A stretch of 64,000 nt of DNA from DATBAX01 sp963762965 (GCA_963762965.1 CAVXME010000001.1:124001-188000); one strand, 5' to 3'. Positions 1-9,525 are shown, counted from the first letter of the stretch. The notes: generated by a model not told the origin, from the letters alone. Translations and numbers: made by a program.

Positions 1-146
1 TCCCTCAGAAATCCGCGCTCGCCCAAGTATTGCCGCAGGGCCATTTGCATAACAGTCGTCAAGGCAGGCGGGTCCCCTCGAGACTGAATATACTTCCCTA
101 CCGCCTCAGCCAAGTCGTCAGGAACAGTTATCGTTGTTCGTTTCAT
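1..146 (-). CDS. Ribbon-helix-helix antitoxin-like protein (C-terminus beyond the left edge)
   Basis: Reading leftward from an ATG at 146 gives 48 codons without a stop, running off the window. The start, MKRTTITVPDDLAEAVGKY, has the beta-strand plus amphipathic helix pattern of CopG/ParD-type RHH DNA-binding antitoxins, and a second helix follows (LTTVMQMALRQYL). Family knowledge: such proteins bind their own promoter as dimers and neutralise a toxin encoded just downstream. That position is outside the window, so whether a toxin is present cannot be judged. No strong Shine-Dalgarno is visible. The RHH fold is fairly secure; the antitoxin role is inferred. Confidence 0.7.
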   Translation of the reverse strand, partial: MKRTTITVPDDLAEAVGKYIQSRGDPPALTTVMQMALRQYLGERGFLR

Positions 147-311
147 ATCATCATTCTGGCATGCGTCAGGTGCGTTAGTGATATTAACTCAATCTTCAGT
201 GGCCATCACGAAACCAGTTCGGTCTAGGTAGCTTTTGAAACCGCTCAGGATAGCTCCGCTGCCTCCTCGTGGGCCACCTGTGCTAACTTACATACTTTCA
301 CCGGGAGCATA

Positions 312-2483
312 ATGAGGTTCTTTTACGCCGTTCTTTTCCTATTCGTAGCCTTGCTGGCAACCTTTTCGCCGAACCTTAGGGGCATGGGTTCTGAGTCCTC
401 AGGCACTGCCGCTTCTCTCTTTGGCTTTCGAGACGCGACGGAAGAAACAAAGCTGGAATCCCGCTTCCTCGCCGTCCCCGATCCCAAACTCGCCCGGGAA
501 CATCTGCGCATCCTGACGCAAGCGCCCCACATTGCCGGATCGCCGGAAGACAAAGCCACGGCAGATTACGTGGCCAAGAAATTCCGCGAGGCCGGTCTCG
601 ACACCGACATCGTCGAGTACCGTGTCTGGATGAATTACCCGGCGGAAATCACCGTGGATGTGACGGCACCAGCCGAGGCCCACATGCATGGCCCTTCCCG
701 CGAGCACGTGGAAGGCGATCCGTATCAGGATGACCCGCGCGTGGTGATGCCATTTACGGGGATGTCACCTTCGGGCGATGTCGAAGCCGAAGTTGTCTAT
801 GCGAACTACGGCTCGCCCGAAGATTTCAAGAAGCTTGAGGAATTAAAGATCGATGTGCGCGGCAAGCTCGTTTTGGTGCGTTACGGGCAGAACTTTCGCG
901 GGGTGAAGGCGCTGATCGCGCAAGAACATGGAGCCGCCGGACTTATCATCTATTCCGACCCGGCCGACGACGGCTGGAAGCGCGGCGACAAGTATCCCCA
1001 AGGGCCGTGGCATCCCGATACGGCCGTCCAACGCGGCTCCATCGGCTACATGTTCGAATTCGCGGGTGACCCCACCACTCCCGGTATCGCTTCTGTTCCC
1101 TCCCTTCCTGATTCCAAGCGCACGCCTCCAGAACAATCGGCCGCCATGCCAAAAATTCCAACCACGCCGATTTCCTATGCCGATGCCTGGCCCATCCTCG
1201 AACATTTGGGCGGCCCGGACACTCCGCGCGATTGGCAAGGAGCATTGCCATTTACTTATCACATGGGGCCGGGCCCGGTGAGGGTGAAGATGCACCTCAA
1301 GCAGGACTACCAGTTGCGCACGATCTGGGATGTCATCGGCCGCATCCCCGGCAGCGAAACGTCTAACAACTGGGTGGTTGCCGGTAATCATCGCGACGCC
1401 TGGGTTTATGGCGCGGTTGATCCCAACAGCGGTACTGCGGCCATGCTGGAGGCGGTACATGGCATCGGCGAGTTGCTGAAGTCCGGATGGAAACCCAAGC
1501 GCACCATCATTTTCGGCAGTTGGGACGCGGAAGAAGAGGGTCTGATTGGTTCCACGGAATGGGGCGAGCAGCACGAAGCTGAACTGGGCAGCGCGGCAGC
1601 CTATTTCAATATGGATGTCGCGGTGTCCGGCCCGAAGTTCGGTGCGTCTTCCGTCCCTAGCCTGAAGCAATTCATACGCGATGTGACCAAGAGCGTGCCC
1701 AGCCCCAAAGGCGGCACCGTTTATGACGCGTGGCTCAACGCCAATAAGCCGGGAAGCGAACCCGCCAACACGCAGGAAACCAGCACCAGTACCTTTCGCG
1801 CGCCCGCGGCTGTGGCCAAGAAGGATGCCCCAGTCGGAGACCTCGGCAGCGGATCCGATTACACCGTTTTCCAGCAGCATCTCGGGGTGCCGTCCAGCGA
1901 CATCGGTTCCACCGGTGATTACGGCGTTTACCATTCCGTCTTCGATAATTTCAATTGGTTCACGAAGTTCGGCGATCCTGATTTCGTCTACGAGCAGCAG
2001 ATGGCACGCGTTTTCGGACTGTTGGTCGTCCGCATGGCGGACGCCGACGTGCTTCCCTACGATTACGAGGAGTACGGAAAAGAAATCAGTGCATATATCG
2101 CCGCTGCCAGGAAAAAATCAGAAAGGACGTTCGGCAGCCAATCTCCCGATTTTTCAGAGCTTGCCGCCTCGGCCCACCGTTTTGAAGAAGCCGGAGCAAG
2201 AATTCTCTCGCGGCAGCGAAATCCGCCCAACGATGCAGAAGGGCTAAACCAGCAACTGTTCGCAGCCGAACGCGCCTTGCTGATCCCCGAAGGGCTGCCG
2301 CACCGTCCCTGGTACCGGCACGCCATTTACGCCCCTGGCGAATACACCGGCTATGCCGCGGTGGTGATTCCGGGAGTCAACGAGGCCATTGACCAGGGCG
2401 ATTTGAGTCGCACCCGGCAGCAGATTGCAGCCTTGGCAGCGGCATTGGATCGTGCGGCCAAGGGGTTGGAGAACGAGAGATAG
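312..2483 (+). CDS. Exported M28 family peptidase, glutamate carboxypeptidase II-like
   Basis: A 723-residue exported zinc exopeptidase. An N-terminal hydrophobic signal segment (about residues 3-20) is followed by a PA domain (about 150-300), the M28 catalytic domain (about 330-580) and a C-terminal helical domain like the transferrin-receptor/NAALADase dimerisation domain. The co-catalytic zinc residues are visible in order: His in NHRDAW (about 360), Asp in AVDPNSG, the Glu pair in WDAEEEGLIG (about 406), Asp in NMDVA and His in GVYHS (about 540). Length and domain order match the NAALADase/PSMA family. It probably trims peptides in the periplasm; the natural substrate is unknown. It stands alone, with a 200-bp gap before the next gene. 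Confidence 0.9.
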   Translation: MRFFYAVLFLFVALLATFSPNLRGMGSESSGTAASLFGFRDATEETKLESRFLAVPDPKLAREHLRILTQAPHIAGSPEDKATADYVAKKFREAGLDTDIVEYRVWMNYPAEITVDVTAPAEAHMHGPSREHVEGDPYQDDPRVVMPFTGMSPSGDVEAEVVYANYGSPEDFKKLEELKIDVRGKLVLVRYGQNFRGVKALIAQEHGAAGLIIYSDPADDGWKRGDKYPQGPWHPDTAVQRGSIGYMFEFAGDPTTPGIASVPSLPDSKRTPPEQSAAMPKIPTTPISYADAWPILEHLGGPDTPRDWQGALPFTYHMGPGPVRVKMHLKQDYQLRTIWDVIGRIPGSETSNNWVVAGNHRDAWVYGAVDPNSGTAAMLEAVHGIGELLKSGWKPKRTIIFGSWDAEEEGLIGSTEWGEQHEAELGSAAAYFNMDVAVSGPKFGASSVPSLKQFIRDVTKSVPSPKGGTVYDAWLNANKPGSEPANTQETSTSTFRAPAAVAKKDAPVGDLGSGSDYTVFQQHLGVPSSDIGSTGDYGVYHSVFDNFNWFTKFGDPDFVYEQQMARVFGLLVVRMADADVLPYDYEEYGKEISAYIAAARKKSERTFGSQSPDFSELAASAHRFEEAGARILSRQRNPPNDAEGLNQQLFAAERALLIPEGLPHRPWYRHAIYAPGEYTGYAAVVIPGVNEAIDQGDLSRTRQQIAALAAALDRAAKGLENER

Positions 2484-2682
2484 ATGCCAGACCGTTTTTC
2501 ATCAGGTGCAAGTTTTTTCACTCACCTTGCAAGAGAGTTCAAAACCTGGCCTGCGCGGCCGCAATTGACTTAGGAGAGCGACCGAAGTCGAGGTAGAATG
2601 AATCCCATTGAACTAAGTAATTCACGACGGCCCCTCGGCCGTGCGAATGGCCCGGGGGACGCGCCGTTTCAGGGATTCCCCC

Positions 2683-3867
2683 ATGCCACTGGCTCGCATT
2701 ATTACCACCAGCACAAAATATTCTGACGGCCTTGCGGATGATTTGCGTTCGCGAGGATTCCAGGTGTTGACTTCCGTCCCCGGCGAAAACGTTTCTGGGT
2801 CCGCGGATCTGGAAATCACGCTGAATGAATGCCTACCTGAAGAAGCAACAGCAACCGCCGCCGATACCGGGGTCACGACGGACATGCGCGTCTTTGTGAC
2901 CCCGCGCGCGTTCGCCGGCAATATCCGGTCGATTGAAATGTTTGTCCTGACTTCGAAACGACCCACCGCATCCGAGAGCCTGGAGATTAAGACACCTGTT
3001 GATCTCCTCCTCGGCACAATCCCGATTTCGACGGAAAAAGTATTGCAATTCACTCCAACGGCAGAGGCGCTTGTGCCCGAGGCGGCCAAAGCGGATGTTG
3101 ACTGCCGTCGCGAAGGGTCTGGTGATCAGATCGACGAGGTCAACGTTGGAGAGGTAGAAGACCCATGTGCTGGTTCTGAAGAGGCCGCGCAGCCAGCCTT
3201 TGATTCTGCTGAGGAAACTCGAACTACCGTCGAGTCGACCCACTCCGATTCTTTCAGGGTAATTGAGGAGCCCGTGGAGTCAAGACCAACCGAAGCCCCG
3301 GCGTGGCCGAATGTCGCCGAGATGAAACTGGTTCCCGCACAGCTCACTCCGATGCTGGTTAATTCGGCAGCTCTGTCGCCGCCGACCGCGATCCGCCCTT
3401 CGGACAAGGTGCCGGCCGCTTCAGTTCCGGCCCGGCCCGTTCGGCCGGAATGGCGACAGTACTTAGGAAGGACTGCTGTGATCGCAGCCGTGTTGGTGTT
3501 GTCCGCGATCTGGTTAGTAAAACACTCTTCAGTTTCGCAGGCGTCGCGCTACGGCGAAGCAACAACTACGGTCAATCCCGTTTCGCCACCCTCGGCGGAC
3601 CGAGCAATCCCAGCTTCCGCAGAGGCTCCCGTGAGCAGTCCGAAATCTCTCGAGACCGCGCCATCCTCGCCGTCACTCACGATGCAGGAACCGGAAGAAA
3701 AGCAGGTCGCAGTCCCGCCTGCGAGCCGCGCACATGCGCCGCGCGCGCTCACCAAACAAAGGAAACACAATGCCGACTCGGACTACGTGGCCAAAGACAC
3801 TACGGTCTATTTCAATAGCAAGCCAACCGGATTGCAGGGGAACCAGAAGTCTCAGGCCAGACCCTGA
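2683..3867 (+). CDS. Hypothetical protein with one central membrane segment
   Basis: I do not recognise this protein. I prefer the ATG at 2683 (MPLARIITTSTKYSDG, 394 residues); an in-frame GTG at 2641 would add 14 residues. The first 150 residues look folded. Then follows an acidic, low-complexity linker, a single hydrophobic segment (TAVIAAVLVLSAIWLV) and a Ser/Pro/Ala-rich tail ending in a basic stretch. The layout suggests a cytoplasmic sensor or effector domain anchored by one membrane helix. It converges on thiC, with a palindromic repeat between the two stop codons. The start choice is uncertain. Confidence 0.6.
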   Translation: MPLARIITTSTKYSDGLADDLRSRGFQVLTSVPGENVSGSADLEITLNECLPEEATATAADTGVTTDMRVFVTPRAFAGNIRSIEMFVLTSKRPTASESLEIKTPVDLLLGTIPISTEKVLQFTPTAEALVPEAAKADVDCRREGSGDQIDEVNVGEVEDPCAGSEEAAQPAFDSAEETRTTVESTHSDSFRVIEEPVESRPTEAPAWPNVAEMKLVPAQLTPMLVNSAALSPPTAIRPSDKVPAASVPARPVRPEWRQYLGRTAVIAAVLVLSAIWLVKHSSVSQASRYGEATTTVNPVSPPSADRAIPASAEAPVSSPKSLETAPSSPSLTMQEPEEKQVAVPPASRAHAPRALTKQRKHNADSDYVAKDTTVYFNSKPTGLQGNQKSQARP

Positions 3868-3907
3868 GGCAATTTCCTGAACTGTTCGCACGGAATGTCC
3901 GACTTTC

Positions 3908-3933
3908 GCGGGCAAGAGTGCCCGCGCCACACA
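3908..3933. repeat. Palindromic repeat (GTGTGGC/CCACAC-tailed family)
   Basis: The short palindrome CGCGGGCA-AGAG-TGCCCGCG is followed by CCACAC. It lies between the converging stops of the unknown membrane protein and thiC, where it could also act as a two-way terminator stem. Related copies, with a GTGTGGC head and a GGACACTC/GTCCGCG stem, are found inside lhr at 18074-18180 and 20027-20056. Confidence 0.6.
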
Positions 3934-3935
3934 AA

Positions 3936-5408
3936 CTACTTCAGCGTAACCAGCTTCTCCACCAGCTCCGAATAATCTTTCTTTTCCAGGCCGTGGACTT
4001 CCTTGTTGTAGTCATCCACTTTCGACGAGTAGTTCATGGAGCAGAATTTCGGGCCGCACATGGAGCAGAATTTCGCTTCTTTGTAGGATTCATCCGGCAA
4101 AGTTTCATCATGCATGGAGCGCGCGGTCTCGGGATCGAGCGAGAGCGCGAACTGCTTCTCCCAATCGAATTTGTAGCGTGCGTAGCTGAGAGCATTGTCT
4201 CGGTCCTGCGCACCCGGACGATGGCGTGCGATGTCAGCGGCATGGGCGGCGATCTTATACGCAATAATGCCGTCTTTCACGTCTTTCTCGTTTGGTAACC
4301 CTAAATGCTCCTTTGGCGTGACGTAGCAAAGCATGGCCGCACCATGCCAACCAATCATGGCCGCACCGATGGCTGATGTGATGTGGTCATAGCCCGGCGC
4401 AATATCGGTCACCAGCGGGCCGAGCGTGTAGAAGGGCGCTTCGTAGCAGAGTTCCTTTTCTTTATCGACTTGCTCTTTAATTTTGTCGAGCGGAACGTGT
4501 CCCGGCCCCTCGATCATGACCTGCACATCGTATTCCCAGGCTTTTTTCGTCAGCTCTCCTAAAGTCTTTAGCTCTGCAAATTGGGCTTCATCGCTGGCAT
4601 CGGCGATGCAGCCGGGACGCAGTCCATCGCCCAGCGAAAAGCTCACATCATGTTTGGCGAAAATCTTGCAGATGTCGTCAAAGCACTCGTATAGAAAATT
4701 TTGCTGGCGATTGTGCGCCATCCATTGCGCCAGGATCGCGCCACCGCGGCTCACAATGCCCGTAATACGCTTCGAAACCATGGGCAAATATTGAATCAGC
4801 ACGCCGGCGTGGATGGTCATATAGTCCACGCCCTGTTCCGCTTGCTCCTCAATGACCTCAAGCATAACTTTGGCGTTGAGATCTTCCACGCGTTTTACCC
4901 GCGCGATCGCTTCATAGATCGGCACCGTACCAATCGGCACCGGAGAGTGGCGCAAAATGGCTTCGCGGATCTCATGGATGTTTCCACCGGTGGAAAGATC
5001 CATGACGGTGTCCGCGCCGTAGTGCACCGAGGTGTGTAGCTTCTTCAACTCCTCGTCAATATTCGACGTGACCGCCGAGTTGCCAATGTTGGAATTGATC
5101 TTGCACAGCGAGGCCACGCCGATGCACATCGGCTCCAGTTCAGGATGGTTGATGTTCGCGGGAATAATCATCCGGCCGCGCGCCACTTCGTCCCGAACCA
5201 GCTCTGGCGTCAGCTTTTCGCGCAGCGCTACGTATTCCATCTCCTCGGTGATCAGGCCCTTGCGGGCGAAGTGCATCTGGGAAAAATTTCCGCCAGCATT
5301 CGAGGCCTTGCGGCGCGCAATCCATTCTGCGCGAGCTGTAGTGCCGCCGCTCCCGTTGTTGTTGTGGCCATTGCTTCCATTACTGGGACTGCCGTTCGTG
5401 GGGGTCAT
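3936..5408 (-). CDS. thiC: Phosphomethylpyrimidine synthase ThiC
   Basis: Radical-SAM enzyme that converts aminoimidazole ribotide to HMP-phosphate, the pyrimidine half of thiamine. The C-terminal CxxCxxxxC iron-sulphur motif is visible as CSMCGPKFC, along with conserved stretches such as IPANINHPE, NIGNSAV and GPGHVPLD. The reading frame stays open upstream, but the ATG at 5408 (MTPTNGSP) is preferred because the extra upstream residues look non-coding and a -10-like TATAAT lies there. That gives 490 residues, the short ThiC form. The first 25 residues are Asn/Gly/Ser-rich and probably disordered. The usual TPP riboswitch cores were not found in the 70-bp leader. No other thi gene is adjacent. 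Confidence 0.97.
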   Translation of the reverse strand: MTPTNGSPSNGSNGHNNNGSGGTTARAEWIARRKASNAGGNFSQMHFARKGLITEEMEYVALREKLTPELVRDEVARGRMIIPANINHPELEPMCIGVASLCKINSNIGNSAVTSNIDEELKKLHTSVHYGADTVMDLSTGGNIHEIREAILRHSPVPIGTVPIYEAIARVKRVEDLNAKVMLEVIEEQAEQGVDYMTIHAGVLIQYLPMVSKRITGIVSRGGAILAQWMAHNRQQNFLYECFDDICKIFAKHDVSFSLGDGLRPGCIADASDEAQFAELKTLGELTKKAWEYDVQVMIEGPGHVPLDKIKEQVDKEKELCYEAPFYTLGPLVTDIAPGYDHITSAIGAAMIGWHGAAMLCYVTPKEHLGLPNEKDVKDGIIAYKIAAHAADIARHRPGAQDRDNALSYARYKFDWEKQFALSLDPETARSMHDETLPDESYKEAKFCSMCGPKFCSMNYSSKVDDYNKEVHGLEKKDYSELVEKLVTLK

Positions 5409-5444
5409 TAATATCGCAACCTCGCTGAAATTCGGTAAGCGTCG

Positions 5445-5450
5445 ATTATA
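5445..5450 (-). promoter_or_regulatory. Candidate -10 element for thiC
   Basis: On the minus strand TATAAT lies 37 bp upstream of the thiC ATG. No convincing -35 is present at 16-18 bp spacing, so this is a weak call based on the hexamer and its position. Confidence 0.35.
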
Positions 5451-5478
5451 CGCCGCGCGATGACCTCCCTTGCCTGGG

Positions 5479-5982
5479 CTATGGACACCCTTCCTGAGTA
5501 CATCCTGCCGGAGGTTGCAGCCGAATGGTGTGCACCGCGAACTTGAAATCGATCGCCGCTGCCGCCACCGGATAGACCCACCAGAATTTTCTGACGACCC
5601 TGTCTCCCGGCAACCAGTCATGGCGCTTTTTGATTTCATAGGCCACCAGCATTTCCGCCGCGTAAATGGACGCATTTCTTGCAATCAGATGGGTATGGGA
5701 AGGAACTGTCGTGGCCCATGGGGCCCCCTCCGCATTTTCGTGCTCGATGACCAGGTGCCTGGTGGTAGAACGCATGGCCTCGGCCACTCCTAACGTGCCC
5801 ATGACGATCATGAACTTCTTGTCGATGACTCTCTGCGGCTGTGGGGTGGCGGGAAGCGCCGCCGGCTCAGCAAGACTCGGGGTGTATTCGGTTGTCACCA
5901 ACCCGCCGTCATGCGGCCCGCTTTGTGCCTTGGCCTGGTTTCCGATGAGCACCAGGAAAATAATGAATGGGACTACTCGCAA
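5479..5982 (-). CDS. Small exported or membrane-anchored hypothetical protein
   Basis: A protein of about 167 residues with no recognised domain. I chose the TTG at 5982 because a GGAGG Shine-Dalgarno (minus strand, about 5991-5995) lies 8 nt upstream; it gives a clean signal peptide (LRVVPFIIFLVLIGNQAKA). An ATG at 6015 would add 11 residues but has no such site. The mature part has a Pro-rich linker, then moderately hydrophobic helices (FMIVMGTLGVAEAM and WWVYPVAAAAIDF), so it may be a membrane or lipid-associated protein. It lies 70 bp upstream of thiC in the same direction, but nothing links it to thiamine synthesis. Confidence 0.6.
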   Translation of the reverse strand: MRVVPFIIFLVLIGNQAKAQSGPHDGGLVTTEYTPSLAEPAALPATPQPQRVIDKKFMIVMGTLGVAEAMRSTTRHLVIEHENAEGAPWATTVPSHTHLIARNASIYAAEMLVAYEIKKRHDWLPGDRVVRKFWWVYPVAAAAIDFKFAVHTIRLQPPAGCTQEGCP

Positions 5983-6247
5983 TGGAATAACCTCCGTTGG
6001 TTTGTCGATACGCACTCAACCAAGGAGCAGGCTCTCATCCAATTGCGTCAGGCGTATTTTTCAATGACATAGGAAACGCTTTCCCAATACGGGACAGATT
6101 GACAACCCTGTCCCTGCAAACATTTGGCCCCGCCGACCAATGTTTTTCCAATTCCTATCCCTCCTGTCGACCAACTATCCTTTCCCGCGCTTGCCCGTCT
6201 ATCTTCTTCAGGCTTAGAATCGCCAGTTCCTCCAAATGAGGTCATCC

Positions 6248-8281
6248 ATGCGCTTTTATCGCTTCCTGCCTGCTTTCCTACTCTTGTTGGCCGTTCCCAG
6301 CTTCTCCCAGAGTGCTCCGAGCAAGCCGGGCTTCAACATCGACAATATTGATAAGTCCGTGGATCCTTGCGTGGACTTCTACCAATACGCCTGCGGCAAC
6401 TGGCTGAAGACGGCCGAAATCCCGGCCGACCAGACTTCCTGGGGCAGCTTTGTCGAGTTGGATGAACAAAGCCTGGCAACGCTGCGCGATATTCTTGAGA
6501 AAGCGTCCGCGAACGACCCGGGCCGCAACGCCATCGACCAGAAGATCGGGGACTTCTACAGCTCCTGCATGGACGAAAAGGCTGCGGACGCGAAGGGCCT
6601 CGATCCGCTCAAAGCTGAATTGGACCAGATCGCGGCAGTCAAGGACAAATCCGCGTTGTTCGAAGTGATTGCGCGGGTCCAATTAGTCGGGCCCGCCAAT
6701 CCATTGTTCAACTTTGGCTCCGCTCCCGATCTGCACAACGCCAATCAAATGATCGCCTACATTGACCAGGGCGGCCTGTCGCTGCCCGACCGCGACTACT
6801 ACATCAAAGACGATGCCCACATGGTGGACCTGCGCAAACACCTGGCGGAGTATGTAACCGAGGTGTTTACGGCGGCAGGGCAATCTTCCCTGCAGGCAGC
6901 CGATTCCGCGCAAAGCGTGCTCCGCATCGAGACCGCTCTGGCCAAAGCTTCCATGGACCGCACCGAGCGCCGCGACCCCAACAAGCGCGACCACAAGATG
7001 ACTCGCGAGCAAGCCGCAGCTCTGGCCTCAAACTTTGACTTCAACCGCTTCTTCTCTGCATCCGGGACACCCAGTTTCACCGAGCTGAACGTTGGCAACC
7101 CTGACTTCTTCAAGCAGGTAAATGCTGTGGTGGATTCCGAATCGCTGGATGCCTTAAAAACCTATGTGAGCTGGCAACTCATGCGCGGCGCGGCCCCGTG
7201 GCTGTCGGAGCCGTTTGTGGACGCCAATTTCAAAATGCGGCAGGCGCTGACCGGACAGAAGGAAATTCAGGCCAGATGGAAACGATGCGTGGATCTCACC
7301 GACCTCGAGTTGGGCGAGGCCCTGGGCCAGCGCTACGTGGAGCTGACATTCGGTGCCGATGGTAAAGCGCGCATGCTGAAAATGGTGGATGCCCTGGAAA
7401 AGTCGCTGGACAACGATATCCAAAACCTTCCCTGGATGACGGAGGAGACAAAGAAACAGGCCAAGGTCAAGCTCGATGCCATCCGTAACAAGATTGGATA
7501 TCCCGACGAATGGCGGGATTACAGCAGCGTGAAAATCGTGCGTGGCGATCTGGTGGGAAACTACCAGCGCGCCACCGAATTTGAGTCGAAACGCCAGATC
7601 GTCAAGATCGGCGGCCCGGTCGACCGCAAGGAATGGGGCATGACTCCGCCGACGGTGAACGCCTACTACAGCGGTTCGCACAACGAAATCGTATTCCCAG
7701 CCGGAATTCTGCAGCCGCCATTCTTCGATAAGAAGATGGATGACGCGGTGAATTTCGGTGGCATCGGCCTGGTGATCGGACACGAACTTACCCACGGCTT
7801 CGATGATCAGGGACGCAAGTTCGATCCCGAGGGCAATCTGCGTGACTGGTGGACGGCCGACGATGGCAAGGAATTCGAAAAACGCGTCAGTTGCATCGCT
7901 GACGAATACAGCAACTTCATCGCCGTTGACGATCTCAAACTCAACGGCCGGCTGACGCTGGGCGAGAACACCGCTGACAACGGCGGCGCGCGCATCGCGC
8001 TGATGGCTCTGGAACACATGATCGCCGACGACAAGACCGGGAAAGAGGCGGAGAAGATTGATGGCTACACCCCGGAACAGCGCTACTTCCTGGGGTTTGG
8101 CCGGGTGTGGTGTGAAAAAAGGCGTCCGGAATACGAGCGCATGCAAGTCACCACCAATCCCCACTCGCCAGGAGAATGGCGGGTGAATGGCGTGGTGCAA
8201 AACATGCCGGAATTCCAGAAGGCCTGGGGATGCAAAGCCGGACAGCCCATGGTCAGTGCCAACTCCTGTCACGTCTGGTAG
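6248..8281 (+). CDS. Exported M13 family zinc metallopeptidase (neprilysin/PepO-like)
   Basis: A 677-residue exported endopeptidase. The ATG at 6248 is preferred to the one at 6236, because GAGG lies just upstream and the signal peptide (MRFYRFLPAFLLLLAVPSFSQ) then starts cleanly. The M13 N-domain signature SVDPCVDFYQYACGNW is near the mature N-terminus. The catalytic motif HELTH lies near residue 511 (zinc ligands plus general base), followed by ENTADNGG with the third ligand Glu and its Asp partner, and the protein ends in the family-typical C-x-V-W (SCHVW). A paralogue of the same layout lies at 58119-60185. It is probably periplasmic and oligopeptide-degrading. Confidence 0.93.
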   Translation: MRFYRFLPAFLLLLAVPSFSQSAPSKPGFNIDNIDKSVDPCVDFYQYACGNWLKTAEIPADQTSWGSFVELDEQSLATLRDILEKASANDPGRNAIDQKIGDFYSSCMDEKAADAKGLDPLKAELDQIAAVKDKSALFEVIARVQLVGPANPLFNFGSAPDLHNANQMIAYIDQGGLSLPDRDYYIKDDAHMVDLRKHLAEYVTEVFTAAGQSSLQAADSAQSVLRIETALAKASMDRTERRDPNKRDHKMTREQAAALASNFDFNRFFSASGTPSFTELNVGNPDFFKQVNAVVDSESLDALKTYVSWQLMRGAAPWLSEPFVDANFKMRQALTGQKEIQARWKRCVDLTDLELGEALGQRYVELTFGADGKARMLKMVDALEKSLDNDIQNLPWMTEETKKQAKVKLDAIRNKIGYPDEWRDYSSVKIVRGDLVGNYQRATEFESKRQIVKIGGPVDRKEWGMTPPTVNAYYSGSHNEIVFPAGILQPPFFDKKMDDAVNFGGIGLVIGHELTHGFDDQGRKFDPEGNLRDWWTADDGKEFEKRVSCIADEYSNFIAVDDLKLNGRLTLGENTADNGGARIALMALEHMIADDKTGKEAEKIDGYTPEQRYFLGFGRVWCEKRRPEYERMQVTTNPHSPGEWRVNGVVQNMPEFQKAWGCKAGQPMVSANSCHVW

Positions 8282-8288
8282 AAACATC

Positions 8289-8358
8289 AATTCACGGCTG
8301 AGAGCGCCGAGATCGCAGAGAATAACATTTGGTTTTCTCGGCGTTCTCGGCGGTGAAT
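8289..8358. repeat. Inverted repeat downstream of the M13 peptidase gene
   Basis: Arms of about 22 bp (8289-8311 and 8337-8358) are near-perfect reverse complements, built around CTCGGCG and GGTGAAT, and are separated by a short AT-richer loop. No run of T follows either arm directly, so this looks more like a dispersed palindromic repeat than a simple intrinsic terminator. In a transcript it would still form a stable hairpin after the M13 gene. Confidence 0.6.
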
Positions 8359-8419
8359 ACTCTTTAACATCTCCTCTCTAACTTTTGCTAACATCCTTTC
8401 TTCGCGTTCCTCCTGAAAT

Positions 8420-9433
8420 ATGAAGCACACCGGTGAAAACGTCGTCCGCATTGAGGCCGAGGCGCTGCGTGCGCTTGCCGATCGTATCGCGGGCCCGATG
8501 GCTGAGTCATTCGATCGCGCAGTTGATTTGCTTTATGCCTGCAAAGGACGCGCGGTAGTTACTGGCATGGGGAAAAGTGGCATCATCGCCCGGAAAATCG
8601 CGGCTACGCTGAGTTCGACTGGAACGCCGGCATTGTTCATGCATCCAGTCGAGGCGGTGCACGGGGATCTTGGCATGGTGGTGCGCGGCGACGTCGTGCT
8701 GGCTTTGTCCTCCAGTGGCGAGACCGAAGAGATCCTGCGGCTGCTGGCGACGATTAAGCGGCTGCAAGTGCCATTGATCAGCTTTAGCGGTGACGAGCTC
8801 TTTGGCGGCGTCGCTGGCGAGTGGCCAGCGACCACACGGTCCAAGCTTTCTACTTTGGCTGCGGCCGCCGATGTCGCGCTCGACTGTTCGGTGGACCAGG
8901 AGGCATGCACGCTTGGGCTCGCGCCCACCGCTTCCACGACTTGCATGCTGGCTCTGGGCGACGCGCTGGCCATGGCGCTCTCGGAAAAACGGGGATTCAA
9001 AGAGGAGGACTTTGCCAACCTTCATCCCGGAGGCAAATTGGGCAAGCGTCTGGCACGGGTGGAATCGCTGATGCACACCGGTGACGCCGTTCCCCGCGTG
9101 ACCCCACAAACTAACATGCCGGATGTGATCTACGAAATGTCGCGCAAGAAACTTGGGGTTACGGCTGTGGTGGAAGGCGAAAGGCTCGTCGGAGTGATCA
9201 GCGACGGCGACCTGCGCCGCCTACTGGAAAAGCGCGGCAAAGACGTACTCGACCTGACCGCAGGCGATTGCATGACGAAAAATCCAAGGACGATTTCCGG
9301 GGTCGAGTTCGCGGCATCGGCTATCGCTCTTATGGAAGAAAAGAAAATCACATCCCTGGTGGTTGTGGACAACAACAACAAACTCCAAGGCATCGTTCAC
9401 CTGCACGATCTGTGGGGAACAGAAATGATTTAA
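8420..9433 (+). CDS. kdsD: Arabinose-5-phosphate isomerase KdsD (SIS domain plus two CBS domains)
   Basis: Converts ribulose-5-phosphate to arabinose-5-phosphate, the first step towards Kdo for lipopolysaccharide. The SIS domain (about residues 35-190) carries VVTGMGKSGIIARKIAATLS, HPVEAVHGDLGM and the family motif EACTLGLAPTASTT; two CBS repeats follow (about 215-330). The length of 337 is slightly above the usual 320-330 because of an insert of roughly 15-18 residues after SFSGDE (about 122-140), before the conserved AADVALD. No other kds gene is nearby. GutQ-type paralogues share the architecture, but KdsD is the simplest call. Confidence 0.93.
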   Translation: MKHTGENVVRIEAEALRALADRIAGPMAESFDRAVDLLYACKGRAVVTGMGKSGIIARKIAATLSSTGTPALFMHPVEAVHGDLGMVVRGDVVLALSSSGETEEILRLLATIKRLQVPLISFSGDELFGGVAGEWPATTRSKLSTLAAAADVALDCSVDQEACTLGLAPTASTTCMLALGDALAMALSEKRGFKEEDFANLHPGGKLGKRLARVESLMHTGDAVPRVTPQTNMPDVIYEMSRKKLGVTAVVEGERLVGVISDGDLRRLLEKRGKDVLDLTAGDCMTKNPRTISGVEFAASAIALMEEKKITSLVVVDNNNKLQGIVHLHDLWGTEMI

Positions 9434-9463
9434 GAACGTCGCAAAATAACTCTTAGTTTTCTT

Positions 9464-9520
9464 CTCATTCCGAAGCGGCAAAGCCGCCGAGGAATCCGCT
9501 TTCAGCTAGAAGTGAGGAAA
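9464..9520 (+). repeat. Dispersed repeat of the TCATTCCGA/GAGGAATCCGCT family
   Basis: This stretch shares the blocks TCATTCCGA, GCCGAGGAATCCGCT and GTGAGGAAA, in the same order, with the repeat at 32342-32432. The last block provides the only Shine-Dalgarno-like sequence for the small ORF that starts at 9526. Confidence 0.6.
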
Positions 9521-9525
9521 CTCCC

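Noticed and set aside
843..1934. A 363-codon minus-strand frame opposite the M28 peptidase
   Set aside because: The plus strand carries a complete zinc-peptidase; this frame is a GC-bias shadow.
2570..2602. Promoter TTGACT...TAGAAT before the unknown membrane protein
   Set aside because: The spacing between the hexamers is 23 bp, too long for a sigma-70 promoter.
5409..5520. TPP riboswitch upstream of thiC
   Set aside because: The conserved CTGAGA and ACC..GAACCTGA cores were not found in the leader.
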